Of a stretch of 64,000 bases of DNA, positions 1 through 9,106 are shown piece after piece (positions within the stretch are counted from its first letter, which is position 1; each line of letters opens with the position of its first letter). The notes under the pieces were generated by a model. That model saw only the letters and a program-made list of their open reading frames with translations, did no database searches and was not told the origin of the DNA. Position numbers and translations under genes: made by a program. The DNA comes from Cellvibrio sp. UBA7671 (GTDB taxonomy: Bacteria > Pseudomonadota > Gammaproteobacteria > Pseudomonadales > Cellvibrionaceae). The stretch covers positions 124,001 through 188,000 of the forward strand of contig DLHJ01000016.1 in NCBI GenBank assembly GCA_002483145.1. Reading direction: 5' to 3'.

Positions 1-1810
1 TATGTTGCAGCCAATCATTGGCGTCGTTAAATGGCATGGGGCGGTGGATAAAATATCCCTGTACCTGATCGCAACCTAACTCGCGCAAACTACCGATCTG
101 TTCAAACTCTTCCGCGCCCTCTGCGACTACCGCTAAGCCCAAAGCGTGAGCGATAGATACGATTCCCTTAGTAATATCCCAATCCACTCTATTGCCCGGT
201 AAATCGGCGACAAATGAACGGTCAATTTTAATAATATCGAGCGGCAAGCGTTTGATATAGGTGAGCGATGCATAACCGGTTCCAAAATCATCTACCGCCA
301 TGCGTGCACCCAAGTCGCGGCAACGCAGCATAATCCGTTTGGCGCGTTCCAAATCTTCCAGCATCGCCGTTTCAGTAATTTCAATAATTAAAGATTCACC
401 AAATCCCTGTTGTTGCTCGCATAGAATTTGCAATTCCACTAAAAAAGACGGATGCAAAAAATGGCGCGGTGAAATATTGATATGGATATCGGGCGTTAAT
501 GAATTTTTATTCCACAACCGCATTTGCCGTGCTGCTTCGCGCAATACCCAATTGCCCAAACGAAATTCCAAATCGCCGCGCCCGGATTCAAATGCCTGGA
601 TTAAAGGCCCGGCGCTAATTACTTCTCCATCGGGTTTGCACCAGCGCAACAGGGCTTCAAAACCCACCACGCTTAAATCCTGCAATTGGCAAATGGGTTG
701 ATACCACAATTGCAATTCGTTGCGCTCCAATGCACCTTCCACATCAACCACGGAAATTAATCGATTTTGTGGCTCTTCAGCTTTTACCGATGCGCGTTGG
801 AATCTATCGCCGCCCTGGCTTTTGGCGATATACATAGCGGCATCGGCTTTGCGCAGCAAATTAATTTCATCGACACCGTCTTGCGGAGCCAGTACCACGC
901 CGATGCTGCCACTTAAGCGACCGCGTTTGCGACCCTTGCCATAGGGTACACGCAGTGCCTGCAAAAAACGTTTCGCGAGAGTATCTATATGAGATTCATC
1001 GCACTCGGCGATAATTAAAAATTCATCGCCACCCAGACGGCCAATTTGATCGCCTTTGCGCACTACATCGGATAAACGCTGCGCTACATCGCGCAATAAA
1101 ATATCGCCAGTTTCGTGACCCCAGTGATCATTGGCGGATTTAAGCCCGTCAACGTCGATAAAAAATAAGGCAAACGGGCGATTGTAGCGGTGCAATTTTT
1201 CCAGGCTGTCGTCGACACAATTTAAAATTCCGCGCCGGTTTAATAATTTGGTGAGTGGATCAATAACCGCGAGCGAGCGCAATTGCGCTTCCAACTTTTC
1301 ACGATGGCAAGCAACCGCAATTTGGCTGGCAATGCGTTCCGCGAGTGTGAGCAGTTGCGGTGAAATATCGGCAACCGATTCGGTGTGTGCAAACCAGGAA
1401 GAGGCGAGAACACCCAATACTTTATCGGACGAGATGAGCGGGATCACCAGGTTGGATTGCAATCCAGCATCGACCAGCTGCTCCATGGCATCTGGAGCAT
1501 TGGGATAATTGCGCGTAAAAATGCTGGTTTTACTGGTGAGTACACGGCCGGAAATTCCGGTGGTGGACGAAAAGCGAAACCCTTTAAACGCATTGAGCAA
1601 ATGCTGCTGTTCACCTTCGAACAATTTATATTCAAAGGTCTGTGTTTCTTCATCGAGCAAAATTAACGCCGTGCCGTCGGCGCCCAATAGAGTGCGCACT
1701 GCGGCGGCAGCTTTTTTAAAGAAAATTTGAAAATCCGGTTCGAGCGTTAACGCATCCATGGCGGCCAGAAGTGATGGCACCGCTGTGTGTAACAATAACG
1801 AATTTTTCAT
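1..1810 (-). CDS. GAF-GGDEF-EAL cyclic-di-GMP signalling protein, C-terminus beyond window
   Basis: Makes and/or degrades cyclic di-GMP. From ATG 1810 the frame is open to the window edge (603 codons seen), so the C-terminus is missing. Order: GAF-like sensor (about residues 20-165), GGDEF domain with intact RLGGDEF and an upstream RxxD inhibitory site (RKGD, five residues before GGDEF), then an EAL domain with FEALLRW and DDFGTGYASL. There is no signal peptide or membrane segment, so it is probably cytosolic. Both catalytic signatures look intact, so either activity is possible. No good ribosome binding site precedes ATG 1810. The family is certain; the ligand is unknown. Confidence 0.93.
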   Translation of the reverse strand, partial: MKNSLLLHTAVPSLLAAMDALTLEPDFQIFFKKAAAAVRTLLGADGTALILLDEETQTFEYKLFEGEQQHLLNAFKGFRFSSTTGISGRVLTSKTSIFTRNYPNAPDAMEQLVDAGLQSNLVIPLISSDKVLGVLASSWFAHTESVADISPQLLTLAERIASQIAVACHREKLEAQLRSLAVIDPLTKLLNRRGILNCVDDSLEKLHRYNRPFALFFIDVDGLKSANDHWGHETGDILLRDVAQRLSDVVRKGDQIGRLGGDEFLIIAECDESHIDTLAKRFLQALRVPYGKGRKRGRLSGSIGVVLAPQDGVDEINLLRKADAAMYIAKSQGGDRFQRASVKAEEPQNRLISVVDVEGALERNELQLWYQPICQLQDLSVVGFEALLRWCKPDGEVISAGPLIQAFESGRGDLEFRLGNWVLREAARQMRLWNKNSLTPDIHINISPRHFLHPSFLVELQILCEQQQGFGESLIIEITETAMLEDLERAKRIMLRCRDLGARMAVDDFGTGYASLTYIKRLPLDIIKIDRSFVADLPGNRVDWDITKGIVSIAHALGLAVVAEGAEEFEQIGSLRELGCDQVQGYFIHRPMPFNDANDWLQH

Positions 1811-2141
1811 GGAGGCGTGCTCACAAGTACATCAAAAACACCCGGGTAAGGCATGGCTCCAGATAATTGCAATTAGCTTGCCAGCGATATTTTTATAAGC
1901 ACTTTTTTACAGAACTGACTAAATCTCGTGGCTTGATATGACAGAAATAGTAAAAACGCACGCGCACTAGTGCTGTTATGAAGAAGTAAACACCAAAAAA
2001 AGGCAGAAAATTATTAATTCGCATTCATTTAGTGCAACCTTGTAGGGTTTTTGATTAAGAAATGCATTGACTTGGGTTTTTGAAGTAATAGACCATGCAA
2101 ACCAATTGAGGTTACCAACCGTTTTAAATGAGTGGCTGAAT
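1811..2141. other. Intergenic region between divergent genes
   Basis: This 331-base stretch separates the minus-strand GGDEF-EAL gene from the plus-strand permease, so it should hold promoters for both. I see no convincing operator, RNA or conserved small gene. An in-frame upstream ATG at 2067 would add 25 residues to the permease but lacks a ribosome binding site. Confidence 0.5.
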
Positions 2142-2888
2142 ATGTCGGTGGATATTGAAACCCTGCTAATTGCGTTGTTGTTGTTGCTTGCAGCATTGCT
2201 CTATTCCTCCGTTGGGCACGGAGGTGCATCGGGTTATATAGCGGCGATGAGTTTATTGGGCGTAGCCCCCGCGGTTATGAAACCTACGGCGCTGGCCCTG
2301 AATATTTTGGTTTCATCCGTGGCGGTATTTAAATTTTATCGCGCTGGTTCTTTTTCATGGCAATTGTTCATCCCTTTGGCGATTACGGCAATTCCAATGG
2401 CCTACATTGGTGGCGCAATCACTTTACCAGTGCATTGGTACAAACCGCTGGTGGGTGTTGTCTTGGTGTATGCCGCGTGGCGTTCATTCAGCACGGCGCA
2501 GGGGGCATCCAGTTATGACGTGCAAGCTGTACCTGTTGCTGTTTTGTGTGTAATGGGGGCGGTGTTGGGGTTGTTGTCGGGTTTGACTGGTGTTGGCGGC
2601 GGAATTTTTTTAAGTCCATTATTATTATTTTTTCGCTGGGCACCAGTGAAGGTAATTTCCGGTGTAGCAGCCGCATTTATTTTGGTGAATTCGACGGCTG
2701 GAATTTTTGGTGTGATGTCCACCAACGTTCAATTTCATCCGGGGTTACCGCTTTGGGCGCTGGTGGTGTTGGTTGGTGGATTTATCGGTGCTGAGTATGG
2801 CAGCAAGCGCTTGGCTAATCCGGTCATTCAGCGCTTGTTGGCATTGGTACTGCTGGTGGCGGGTGTAAAAATGATACTGACCTTTTAA
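2142..2888 (+). CDS. TSUP family permease (TauE/SafE-like)
   Basis: A 248-residue integral membrane protein of the TSUP (TauE/SafE) family, whose members move sulfite, sulfonates or other small organosulfur anions. It is hydrophobic throughout, with the family's Gly-rich N-terminal motif VGHGGASGYIA and a second related motif, GLTGVGGGIFL, in the second half, as expected for the duplicated TSUP fold. ATG 2142 was preferred because the protein then begins directly with the first membrane segment and has a weak GAGTGG about seven bases upstream. It converges on moaB with only three bases between the genes. The substrate cannot be read from sequence. Confidence 0.85.
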   Translation: MSVDIETLLIALLLLLAALLYSSVGHGGASGYIAAMSLLGVAPAVMKPTALALNILVSSVAVFKFYRAGSFSWQLFIPLAITAIPMAYIGGAITLPVHWYKPLVGVVLVYAAWRSFSTAQGASSYDVQAVPVAVLCVMGAVLGLLSGLTGVGGGIFLSPLLLFFRWAPVKVISGVAAAFILVNSTAGIFGVMSTNVQFHPGLPLWALVVLVGGFIGAEYGSKRLANPVIQRLLALVLLVAGVKMILTF

Positions 2889-2891
2889 ATA

Positions 2892-3413
2892 TCAGGGAGC
2901 CGTTTTAATTTTTAATTGACCAACAAAGTTACACGGCCGGTGGCGGCTATCCAGTTGCTCTTTGATAATTTTTTCCCACGCAGTGGTGCAGGCACCTGTT
3001 GAACCAGGCAAACAAAAAATTAAGGTGCGATTGGAAAATCCGGCCGTTGCGCGCGATTGAATGGTGGAGGTGCCGATTTCGTCATAAGACACCTGACGAA
3101 ATAATTCACCAAAACCGACAACGGTTTTGTCAAATAAAGGAGAGACTGCTTCGACAGTGGAGTCGCGCCCCGCAAAACCGGTGCCGCCGGTAATTAATAC
3201 GACTTGTGCTTGTGCATCAATAATCCAGTTGGAAAGCACGGCGCGGATTTGGTAAATATCATCAATCACCAAATTGCGGTCATGTAATTTGTGGCCTGCA
3301 GCAATTAATAAATCCCGCAACTTTTGGCCGGAGGTATCAGTATCCAGATTGCGTGTGTCGGATACAGTGAGCACGCAAATATTCAAGGGTTCGAATTCTT
3401 TTTGGGATGACAC
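2892..3413 (-). CDS. moaB: Molybdenum cofactor biosynthesis protein MoaB
   Basis: A 173-residue MoaB/MogA-family protein for the molybdopterin adenylylation step of molybdenum cofactor synthesis. It shows VLTVSDTR near the N-terminus, LITGGTGFAGRDSTVEA and a C-terminal LPGSTGA motif, all typical of the family. It starts with GTG at 3413, one base after the moaA stop codon, so the two are almost certainly cotranscribed. Length and motifs look complete. MoaB and MogA are hard to separate by eye; the moaA neighbour favours MoaB. Confidence 0.93.
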   Translation of the reverse strand: MSSQKEFEPLNICVLTVSDTRNLDTDTSGQKLRDLLIAAGHKLHDRNLVIDDIYQIRAVLSNWIIDAQAQVVLITGGTGFAGRDSTVEAVSPLFDKTVVGFGELFRQVSYDEIGTSTIQSRATAGFSNRTLIFCLPGSTGACTTAWEKIIKEQLDSRHRPCNFVGQLKIKTAP

Positions 3414-3414
3414 T

Positions 3415-4407
3415 TTAGCCTCCAGTCATATTCATAAACCGCACAATTTGCGGTTCATTATCTAAATCAAAAGTATGTTTTTCCGGTTTGTGGTGCATGG
3501 CGTTGATAATACGCGTGCGCACCTCTTGCTGCGGATTTTCGCTGGTGCGCAATGCCTCGCGCAAATCCACGCTGTTCTCTTGTCCCAGGCACAATAATAA
3601 TCTTCCAGTTGCCGTGACACGTACGCGATTGCAGCTGCTGCAGAAATTATTCGAATGGGGCGAGATAAAACCGATGCGCGAGTCGTAACCACTTGCCTGC
3701 CAGTAACGCGCGGGGCCAGCGTTATCTTCACCTTTGGCAAACACTGGCTGCAATAAATGTTGTTCGCTGATGGCGCTGCGTAATTCGTCGCTGCTGACAA
3801 ACTCGGCGGCGCGGCCGTGTTCATCAATGCGCCCGAGCGGCATCTCTTCAATAAAACTGATATCCAGGCCTTCATCCAATGCAAATTGCACCAGTGCCGG
3901 TACTTCATCTGCGTTGTAATGTTTGAGCGCGACGCAATTGAGTTTGATGCGTTTAAAACCGGCGGCTTGTGCGGCTTTAATCCCGGCAAAAACCTGATGG
4001 ATATCGCCAAAGCGGGTGAGTTGGCGGAAGCGTTCGGGGTTGAGGCTGTCAAGGCTGATATTAATGCGGTCTACGCCTGCATCTTTAATCGCTTGGGCAT
4101 ATTGGGGCAGGTGTGTGCCATTGGTGGTGAGGCAGAGTTCCTTTAATCCGGGTAATTGCCCCAGCCGCTGTAACAGGTCAATAATCCCGCGCCGGATCAG
4201 TGGTTCGCCACCGGTAATGCGCAGCTTGGTTACGCCCAGGCTGACAAAAGTCTCGCTCAGTGTGGCCAGTTCTTCAATGCTCAATACCTCGGCGCGCGGC
4301 AGGAACGTCATATCTTCCGCCATACAATAGACGCAGCGCAGGTCACAGCGGTCAGTCACTGAGAGGCGTACGTAGTTGATGGTTCGGCCAAAGCTATCGA
4401 TCAACAT
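3415..4407 (-). CDS. moaA: GTP 3',8-cyclase MoaA
   Basis: Radical-SAM enzyme that, with MoaC, turns GTP into cyclic pyranopterin monophosphate, the first molybdenum cofactor step. It has the N-terminal radical-SAM cluster CDLRCVYC (CX3CX2C, C21/C25/C28), TTNGTHL and SLDSL motifs, the C-terminal second [4Fe-4S] cluster (CSSC plus a Cys 13 residues later) and a terminal double glycine. ATG 4407 gives 330 residues, matching the family; the frame extends to a TTG at 4467 but that adds an atypical N-terminus. It is the first gene of the moaA-moaB pair. Its presence implies a molybdoenzyme, plausibly an assimilatory nitrate reductase outside this window. Confidence 0.95.
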   Translation of the reverse strand: MLIDSFGRTINYVRLSVTDRCDLRCVYCMAEDMTFLPRAEVLSIEELATLSETFVSLGVTKLRITGGEPLIRRGIIDLLQRLGQLPGLKELCLTTNGTHLPQYAQAIKDAGVDRINISLDSLNPERFRQLTRFGDIHQVFAGIKAAQAAGFKRIKLNCVALKHYNADEVPALVQFALDEGLDISFIEEMPLGRIDEHGRAAEFVSSDELRSAISEQHLLQPVFAKGEDNAGPARYWQASGYDSRIGFISPHSNNFCSSCNRVRVTATGRLLLCLGQENSVDLREALRTSENPQQEVRTRIINAMHHKPEKHTFDLDNEPQIVRFMNMTGG

Positions 4408-4685
4408 ATATAGAGAAGGATTCCTGATTGGGGGAGTCACTCTAGCGGTGCTCAGCCTGAGGCTCAAGGCGTTTCGGTTTTCATTCGCTTATATCCTTAG
4501 CAAGCTTGCGGCCAGCATTTAACTTGGTACGGGTTAAATTGGTCAAAAGTACTGATCCAAAATGGTGAATTAGATAATTTTACACCGATATCGATGGCTC
4601 GCCGGGTGTTTCTGACGGCCAGTCATTATCGATTGGCAGGGCGGGGCGCATTAAAAACTGAAAAAATAACAATAAATGCTTTTAT

Positions 4686-4781
4686 ATGGTGCGAAGTGCA
4701 CCATCACTTTGTTTTTATATGGTGCATATAGGTGGAATAAGAAAAATCAATTTTGCTGCCAGTTGGTGCGCTATTGCACCA
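4686..4781. promoter_or_regulatory. Repeated TGGTGC/GCACCA inverted repeats upstream of cobA-nirBD
   Basis: Three elements share the half-site TGGTGC or its complement. At 4686-4704, ATGGTGC and GCACCAT flank a five-base spacer. At 4719-4727 there is a single ATGGTGCAT. At 4764-4781, TGGTGC and GCACCA flank six bases. They lie 180-270 bases before the cobA start, within the 551-base gap between moaA and cobA. The half-site resembles NtrC half-sites (TGCACCA/TGGTGCA), which would suit nitrogen control of nitrite assimilation, but the arms are arranged outside-in compared with the classic NtrC site. They could also form RNA hairpins. The binding protein is inferred, not shown. Confidence 0.5.
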
Positions 4782-4958
4782 TTAAAATTCATAAATCTCT
4801 ATTGTGCTGGTGAAGAGGAAATTGGCTGCTCCGAGCGATGCTGTGGTTTGTGTTTTTAAGTTTATGAAATATAAAGAAAAATATTTTTTTAATTAAAAAA
4901 AAGCGATATGGCATCGCGCTTGCAATTACCTCCCTGTAATCAAATTGCAGGTGATGCC

Positions 4959-5819
4959 ATGACCAGTTTTTTCAAAGCCAGCGTAGAAACACTTCCTTCT
5001 GCCCTGCTCAAGCAGCGTAGTGATGCCAATGAGCGCGCGAAAAAATCCCGTGTTGGCAAAGTCTGGTTGGTAGGTGCAGGTCCTGGTGATGCAGAGCTGT
5101 TAACCGTTAAATCCCTACGTGCGATTAACACTGCCGATATTATTTTTTACGATTATTTGGTCAGCGACGATATTCGCGCACTCTTCCCTAAAAATGTTCC
5201 TGCGCACTACGTTGGTAAAGCGAAAAACCAGCACAGTATCGCGCAGGAAGATCTCAACCAATTATTGGTTAAGCAAGCGCAGTTGGGTTTGACTGTGTGC
5301 CGTATTAAAGGCGGCGACCCCTTTATATTTGGCCGCGGCGGTGAAGAGCTGTTGGAATTGCGGACTGCCGGAATTGAGGCAGAAGTGATCCCTGGTATTA
5401 CCTCCGCCTCAGGTTGCAGTACCTACGCCGATATCCCATTGACCCATCGCGGTTTATCGCAGGGCTGCACTTTTGTGACCGGCCACGCCGAAAAAAGTTT
5501 GGATGTGAATTGGGCGGCGCTGGCGCAACTGAACCATACCCTGGTGTTTTACATGGGCCTGACCCGCGCCGATGAAATCGCTGCAAAATTATTGGCGGGC
5601 GGAATGGCTGCAGATACACCGGTTGCGATTATCGAAAACGGCTGCCGCAGAGACCAGCGCGACATTATCTCTACCCTTAGCGAATTCCCCGCTGCAGTTA
5701 TCCGCGAGCAGGTGCAATCACCCGCGCTAATTATTGTCGGCGAAGTGGTGCGCATGAAAGAAAAATTGCAAGCGCAGGTGCAATTGCATGTATCGGAAAA
5801 GCAATACCTGTTGGCTTGA
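4959..5819 (+). CDS. cobA: Uroporphyrinogen-III C-methyltransferase (SUMT)
   Basis: Methylates uroporphyrinogen III at C2 and C7 using SAM to give precorrin-2, the entry to siroheme. Motifs: VWLVGAGPGDAELLTVKSL near the N-terminus, GGDPFIFGRGGEE, and a VTGHAEK segment. ATG 4959 (286 residues) follows AGGTGA with good spacing; a longer frame from ATG 4908 has no ribosome binding site. The CysG dehydrogenase/chelatase half is absent, so those steps need another gene. It lies 57 bases before nirB, whose product needs siroheme, so coexpression makes sense. Confident. Confidence 0.95.
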   Translation: MTSFFKASVETLPSALLKQRSDANERAKKSRVGKVWLVGAGPGDAELLTVKSLRAINTADIIFYDYLVSDDIRALFPKNVPAHYVGKAKNQHSIAQEDLNQLLVKQAQLGLTVCRIKGGDPFIFGRGGEELLELRTAGIEAEVIPGITSASGCSTYADIPLTHRGLSQGCTFVTGHAEKSLDVNWAALAQLNHTLVFYMGLTRADEIAAKLLAGGMAADTPVAIIENGCRRDQRDIISTLSEFPAAVIREQVQSPALIIVGEVVRMKEKLQAQVQLHVSEKQYLLA

Positions 5820-5876
5820 TTGATCGTCACTTTCCAAAATTAGTTAATACAAAAATTTCACGACCGTGAGGCAGAT

Positions 5877-8420
5877 ATGAAGAAGCGCATTGTAGTAGTT
5901 GGCAACGGCATGGTGGGCCACAAATTTATCGACAACCTGGTGAATCACGCGGATGCGGATCAATACAAGGTCATCACTTTTTCTGAAGAGCCTCGCCTCG
6001 CGTATGACCGCGTGCAGCTCTCCAAATATTTTTCCGGTTCCACTGCCGAAGATCTGGCGTTGACTAATGCGGATTATTACAACGAAAAATCTGTTGAATT
6101 TATTTTAAAAGATAAAGTTATCGATCTGGATTTTGACAACAAAGAAGTGATCACTGCCTCTGGTCGTCGCGAAGGCTATGACAAGTTAATTCTTGCCACA
6201 GGTTCTTTCCCGTTTGTGCCGCCAATTCCTGGTAATAACGGCGAGCACTGTTTGGTGTATCGCACCATCGAAGATTTGGAAGCCATTACCAATTCTGCCA
6301 AGCAGAGCAAGGTGGGTGTGGTAGTCGGTGGTGGTCTGCTGGGTTTGGAAGCTGCAGCTGCTCTTAAAGCGGCCGGCCTTGAAACTCACGTCGTAGAATT
6401 TGCTCCACGTTTGATGGCGGTACAGCTTGACGAAGGCGGTGGAAAATTATTGCGCCGAAAAATTGAAGCAATCGGCGTGAAAGTGCACACCCAAAAAGCC
6501 ACCAATGAAATTGTTGCGGGTACCGAGCTTCGCTATCGCATGAATTTTGCCGATGGCAGCCATCTTGAAACCGATATGATTTTATTCTCTGCCGGTATTC
6601 GCCCGCAGGATGAACTCGCGCGCAAATGTGGCATTCAATTGGGTGAGCGCGGCGGTATAGTGGTAGATAACAACTGCCAAACCAATATCGATAATGTATA
6701 CGCTATTGGCGAATGTGCACTCTGGAATAATCGCATTTACGGTTTGGTTGCGCCCGGCTACCAAATGGCAAAAGTCGCAGTGTCCCATATCACTGGTGGA
6801 AGCGATCAATTTATGGGTGCTGACATGAGCACCAAATTAAAATTACTGGGTGTTGATGTGGCATCGATTGGCGATGCGCACGGCACTACTCCTGGTTCAT
6901 TGAGCTACACCTACAGCAACGATGTAGATGAAGTTTACAAGCGTATGATTGTTTCTGCCGACAATAAAAAATTGTTGGGCGCGGTATTGGTGGGTGATGT
7001 AGAGGCTTACGGCACGCTGCAACAAATGTGCGTTAACGGAATGGATTTACCGGAAGATCCCAACTGCCTGATTCTGCCAAACGTGGAAGGTGGCAGTGGC
7101 ATGGCAATTGGTGTGGATGCGTTGCCGGAAGCGGCAATGATTTGCTCCTGCTACGACGTTAGCAAAGGTGCAATTTGCTGCTCAGTACAAAACGGCGCGC
7201 GCACTATGGGCGATATCAAAGCGCTCACCAAAGCTTCGACTGGTTGTGGTGGTTGTACAGCGCTCACTAAACAGGTGATGGATTCCGAGCTGAAAAAACT
7301 CGGCGTAGAAGTGAGCAACCATATTTGCGAACACTTCCCTCACTCGCGCCAGGAATTGGCCGATATAGTGCGCATCAAACAAATCAAAACCTTTGATGAG
7401 TTGTTGGACGGTCACGGCCATGGTTTGGGTTGCGATATTTGTAAGCCTGCGGTTGGATCGATTCTCGCTGCATTCTGGAACGAATATGTGTTGGATAAAA
7501 AGCACATTGGCTTGCAGGACACCAACGATATTTTCCTCGGCAACATGCAAAAAGACGGCACCTATTCAATTGTGCCGCGTGTGGCGGGTGGTGAAATTAC
7601 CCCGGACAAATTAATCGTCTTGGGTCAGGTTGCCAAACAATACAAACTCTACACCAAAATTACCGGTGGCCAACGTATCGATTTATTCGGCGCGCAATTG
7701 CATCAATTACCCGCCATTTGGAAAGTGTTGGTTGAAGCAGGTTTTGAAACTGGCCACGCTTACGGAAAATCATTGCGCACGGTGAAATCTTGCGTTGGCA
7801 GTACTTGGTGCCGCTACGGTGTATTGGATTCAGTGGGCATGGCGATCACGCTGGAAAACCGCTACAAGGGTGTGCGCGCTCCGCACAAAATTAAATTCGG
7901 TGTGTCTGGCTGTACGCGCGAATGTGCCGAAGCACAATCAAAAGATTTTGGTGTAATCGCAACCGAAACCGGTTGGAGTTTATATGTGTGTGGTAACGGC
8001 GGTATGCGCCCACGTCACGCCGATTTGTTTGCTACCGGTTTGGATGATGTGACGTTAATTAAATATATCGATCGCGTGATGATGTTCTACATCCGCACCG
8101 GTGATCGTCTGCAACGTACTTCGGTATGGTTGGAAAATATGGAAGGCGGTTTGGATTATCTCAAGAAAGTGGTGATTGACGATAAGTTGTCGATTTGTGC
8201 AGAGCTGGAAGCGCAAATGGCCTACAACATTAGCCAATACCAATGCGAGTGGAAAACCACCGTTGAGAATGACGAGCTGCAAAAACGCTTTAAGCATTTC
8301 ATCAACACTGATGCCACCGATAGCAACCTTGCCTATGTGGTTGAACGCGAACAAATTCGCCCGGCGACGGCATTGGAGCGCAACAATACCAATATCCAGT
8401 TTGTTGAGTTGGTTGATTAA
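5877..8420 (+). CDS. nirB: Assimilatory nitrite reductase [NAD(P)H] large subunit
   Basis: An 847-residue siroheme enzyme reducing nitrite to ammonium with NAD(P)H. Domains in order: FAD/NAD(P)-dependent oxidoreductase (about residues 1-400, with VVVGGGLLGLEAAAALK), BFD-like [2Fe-2S] region with paired cysteines (CSCYDV, CGGC), nitrite/sulfite reductase ferredoxin-like half-domain (about 555-620), and the [4Fe-4S]/siroheme domain with SCVGSTWC (CX5C) and GCTRECAEAQ (CX3C). Length matches the family. ATG 5877 follows GAGGCA. The order is cobA-nirB-nirD. A hairpin repeat lies between nirB and nirD. No nitrate reductase or nitrate transporter gene is in view. Confidence 0.97.
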   Translation: MKKRIVVVGNGMVGHKFIDNLVNHADADQYKVITFSEEPRLAYDRVQLSKYFSGSTAEDLALTNADYYNEKSVEFILKDKVIDLDFDNKEVITASGRREGYDKLILATGSFPFVPPIPGNNGEHCLVYRTIEDLEAITNSAKQSKVGVVVGGGLLGLEAAAALKAAGLETHVVEFAPRLMAVQLDEGGGKLLRRKIEAIGVKVHTQKATNEIVAGTELRYRMNFADGSHLETDMILFSAGIRPQDELARKCGIQLGERGGIVVDNNCQTNIDNVYAIGECALWNNRIYGLVAPGYQMAKVAVSHITGGSDQFMGADMSTKLKLLGVDVASIGDAHGTTPGSLSYTYSNDVDEVYKRMIVSADNKKLLGAVLVGDVEAYGTLQQMCVNGMDLPEDPNCLILPNVEGGSGMAIGVDALPEAAMICSCYDVSKGAICCSVQNGARTMGDIKALTKASTGCGGCTALTKQVMDSELKKLGVEVSNHICEHFPHSRQELADIVRIKQIKTFDELLDGHGHGLGCDICKPAVGSILAAFWNEYVLDKKHIGLQDTNDIFLGNMQKDGTYSIVPRVAGGEITPDKLIVLGQVAKQYKLYTKITGGQRIDLFGAQLHQLPAIWKVLVEAGFETGHAYGKSLRTVKSCVGSTWCRYGVLDSVGMAITLENRYKGVRAPHKIKFGVSGCTRECAEAQSKDFGVIATETGWSLYVCGNGGMRPRHADLFATGLDDVTLIKYIDRVMMFYIRTGDRLQRTSVWLENMEGGLDYLKKVVIDDKLSICAELEAQMAYNISQYQCEWKTTVENDELQKRFKHFINTDATDSNLAYVVEREQIRPATALERNNTNIQFVELVD

Positions 8421-8423
8421 TGT

Positions 8424-8507
8424 GTAGCCCGTATGGAGTCTAACGAAATACGGGTTTGGCTTAAAAATTGAAATTTCCCGTATTGCGCCAGGCTCCATAC
8501 GGGCTAC
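8424..8507. repeat. REP-like nested inverted repeat between nirB and nirD
   Basis: Outer arms of 15 bases match perfectly as an inverted repeat: GTAGCCCGTATGGAG at 8424-8438 and its complement at 8493-8507. Inner arms, AATACGGG (8447-8454) and CCCGTATT (8477-8484), nest inside. The form and the GTAGCCCGTATGG core resemble the REP/BIME-type extragenic palindromes dispersed in gammaproteobacterial genomes. It lies entirely in the 117-base gap between nirB and nirD and would fold into a long mRNA hairpin there. No second copy was noticed in the window. Confidence 0.75.
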
Positions 8508-8537
8508 GAATTCAAAAGTATTTTAGTGAGAAATATC

Positions 8538-8870
8538 ATGAGCGAAAAACCCTGGATCAGCGTGTGTGAGTTTGACGATTTAATTCCTGACACTGGTGTT
8601 TGTGCGCTAGTGAATAATCAGCAAGTGGCGATTTTCCGTTCGCGTCGCCTGAACGAAATTTTTGCCGTATCCAATTATGATCCAATCGGTGAGGCCAATG
8701 TGTTGTCGCGCGGCATTATTGGTTCGATTGGCGATGAAGTGGTGGTTGCATCGCCACTCTATAAAGAGCACTACAATCTGCGCACGGGCGAATGCCTGGA
8801 AAAACCGGAGTATAACGTCGCTGTTTACCCGGTGCGGATTGATGATGGTTTGGTGCAAGTGCAGGCGTAA
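8538..8870 (+). CDS. nirD: Nitrite reductase small subunit
   Basis: A 110-residue Rieske-like small subunit of NAD(P)H nitrite reductase. The fold region runs from WISVCEFDDLIPDTGV to YNVAVYPVRID. Like other NirD proteins it lacks the Rieske cysteine/histidine cluster ligands, so it is thought to act structurally rather than in electron transfer. ATG 8538 gives the usual family length; a GTG four codons earlier (8526) is less likely. It follows nirB across the REP-like repeat and is followed by a strong terminator at 8959, closing the cobA-nirB-nirD unit. Confidence 0.93.
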   Translation: MSEKPWISVCEFDDLIPDTGVCALVNNQQVAIFRSRRLNEIFAVSNYDPIGEANVLSRGIIGSIGDEVVVASPLYKEHYNLRTGECLEKPEYNVAVYPVRIDDGLVQVQA

Positions 8871-8958
8871 TTTTCCTAATGGAAATCACACTCTGCCGCA
8901 GTTAATTTTTTGTGTAAACTTCCCCTTCTTCTTCGACTGCTTCATGAGTCGGCTTAAT

Positions 8959-8986
8959 GGGCAAACCTCTTGGTTTGCCCTTTTTT
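8959..8986 (+). terminator. Rho-independent terminator of the nitrite reductase operon
   Basis: Perfect nine-base stem GGGCAAACC (8959-8967) with GGTTTGCCC (8972-8980), four-base loop TCTT, then six T (8981-8986). It lies 88 bases after the nirD stop and upstream of cynS. Confidence 0.92.
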
Positions 8987-9106
8987 ATTTTCGCTTGTTT
9001 TGGTTTTTTCTTTTCTATTTCGGTTTGTTGTTTGGCGTAGTTATTGCTCTGCGTAGATGTGTAGTTTCTATTTTTTAACCACTCGCTTAGCGCACAGGAA
9101 AACTCT

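Noticed and set aside
3462-4052. A 196-codon minus-strand frame inside moaA
   Set aside because: It lies in another frame of an unmistakable radical-SAM gene and has a composition typical of a shadow frame.
4763-4780. Possible sigma-54 promoter (TTGGTGCGCTATTGCACC)
   Set aside because: The GG and GC elements are nine bases apart instead of ten, and the sequence is better explained as one of several TGGTGC/GCACCA inverted repeats.
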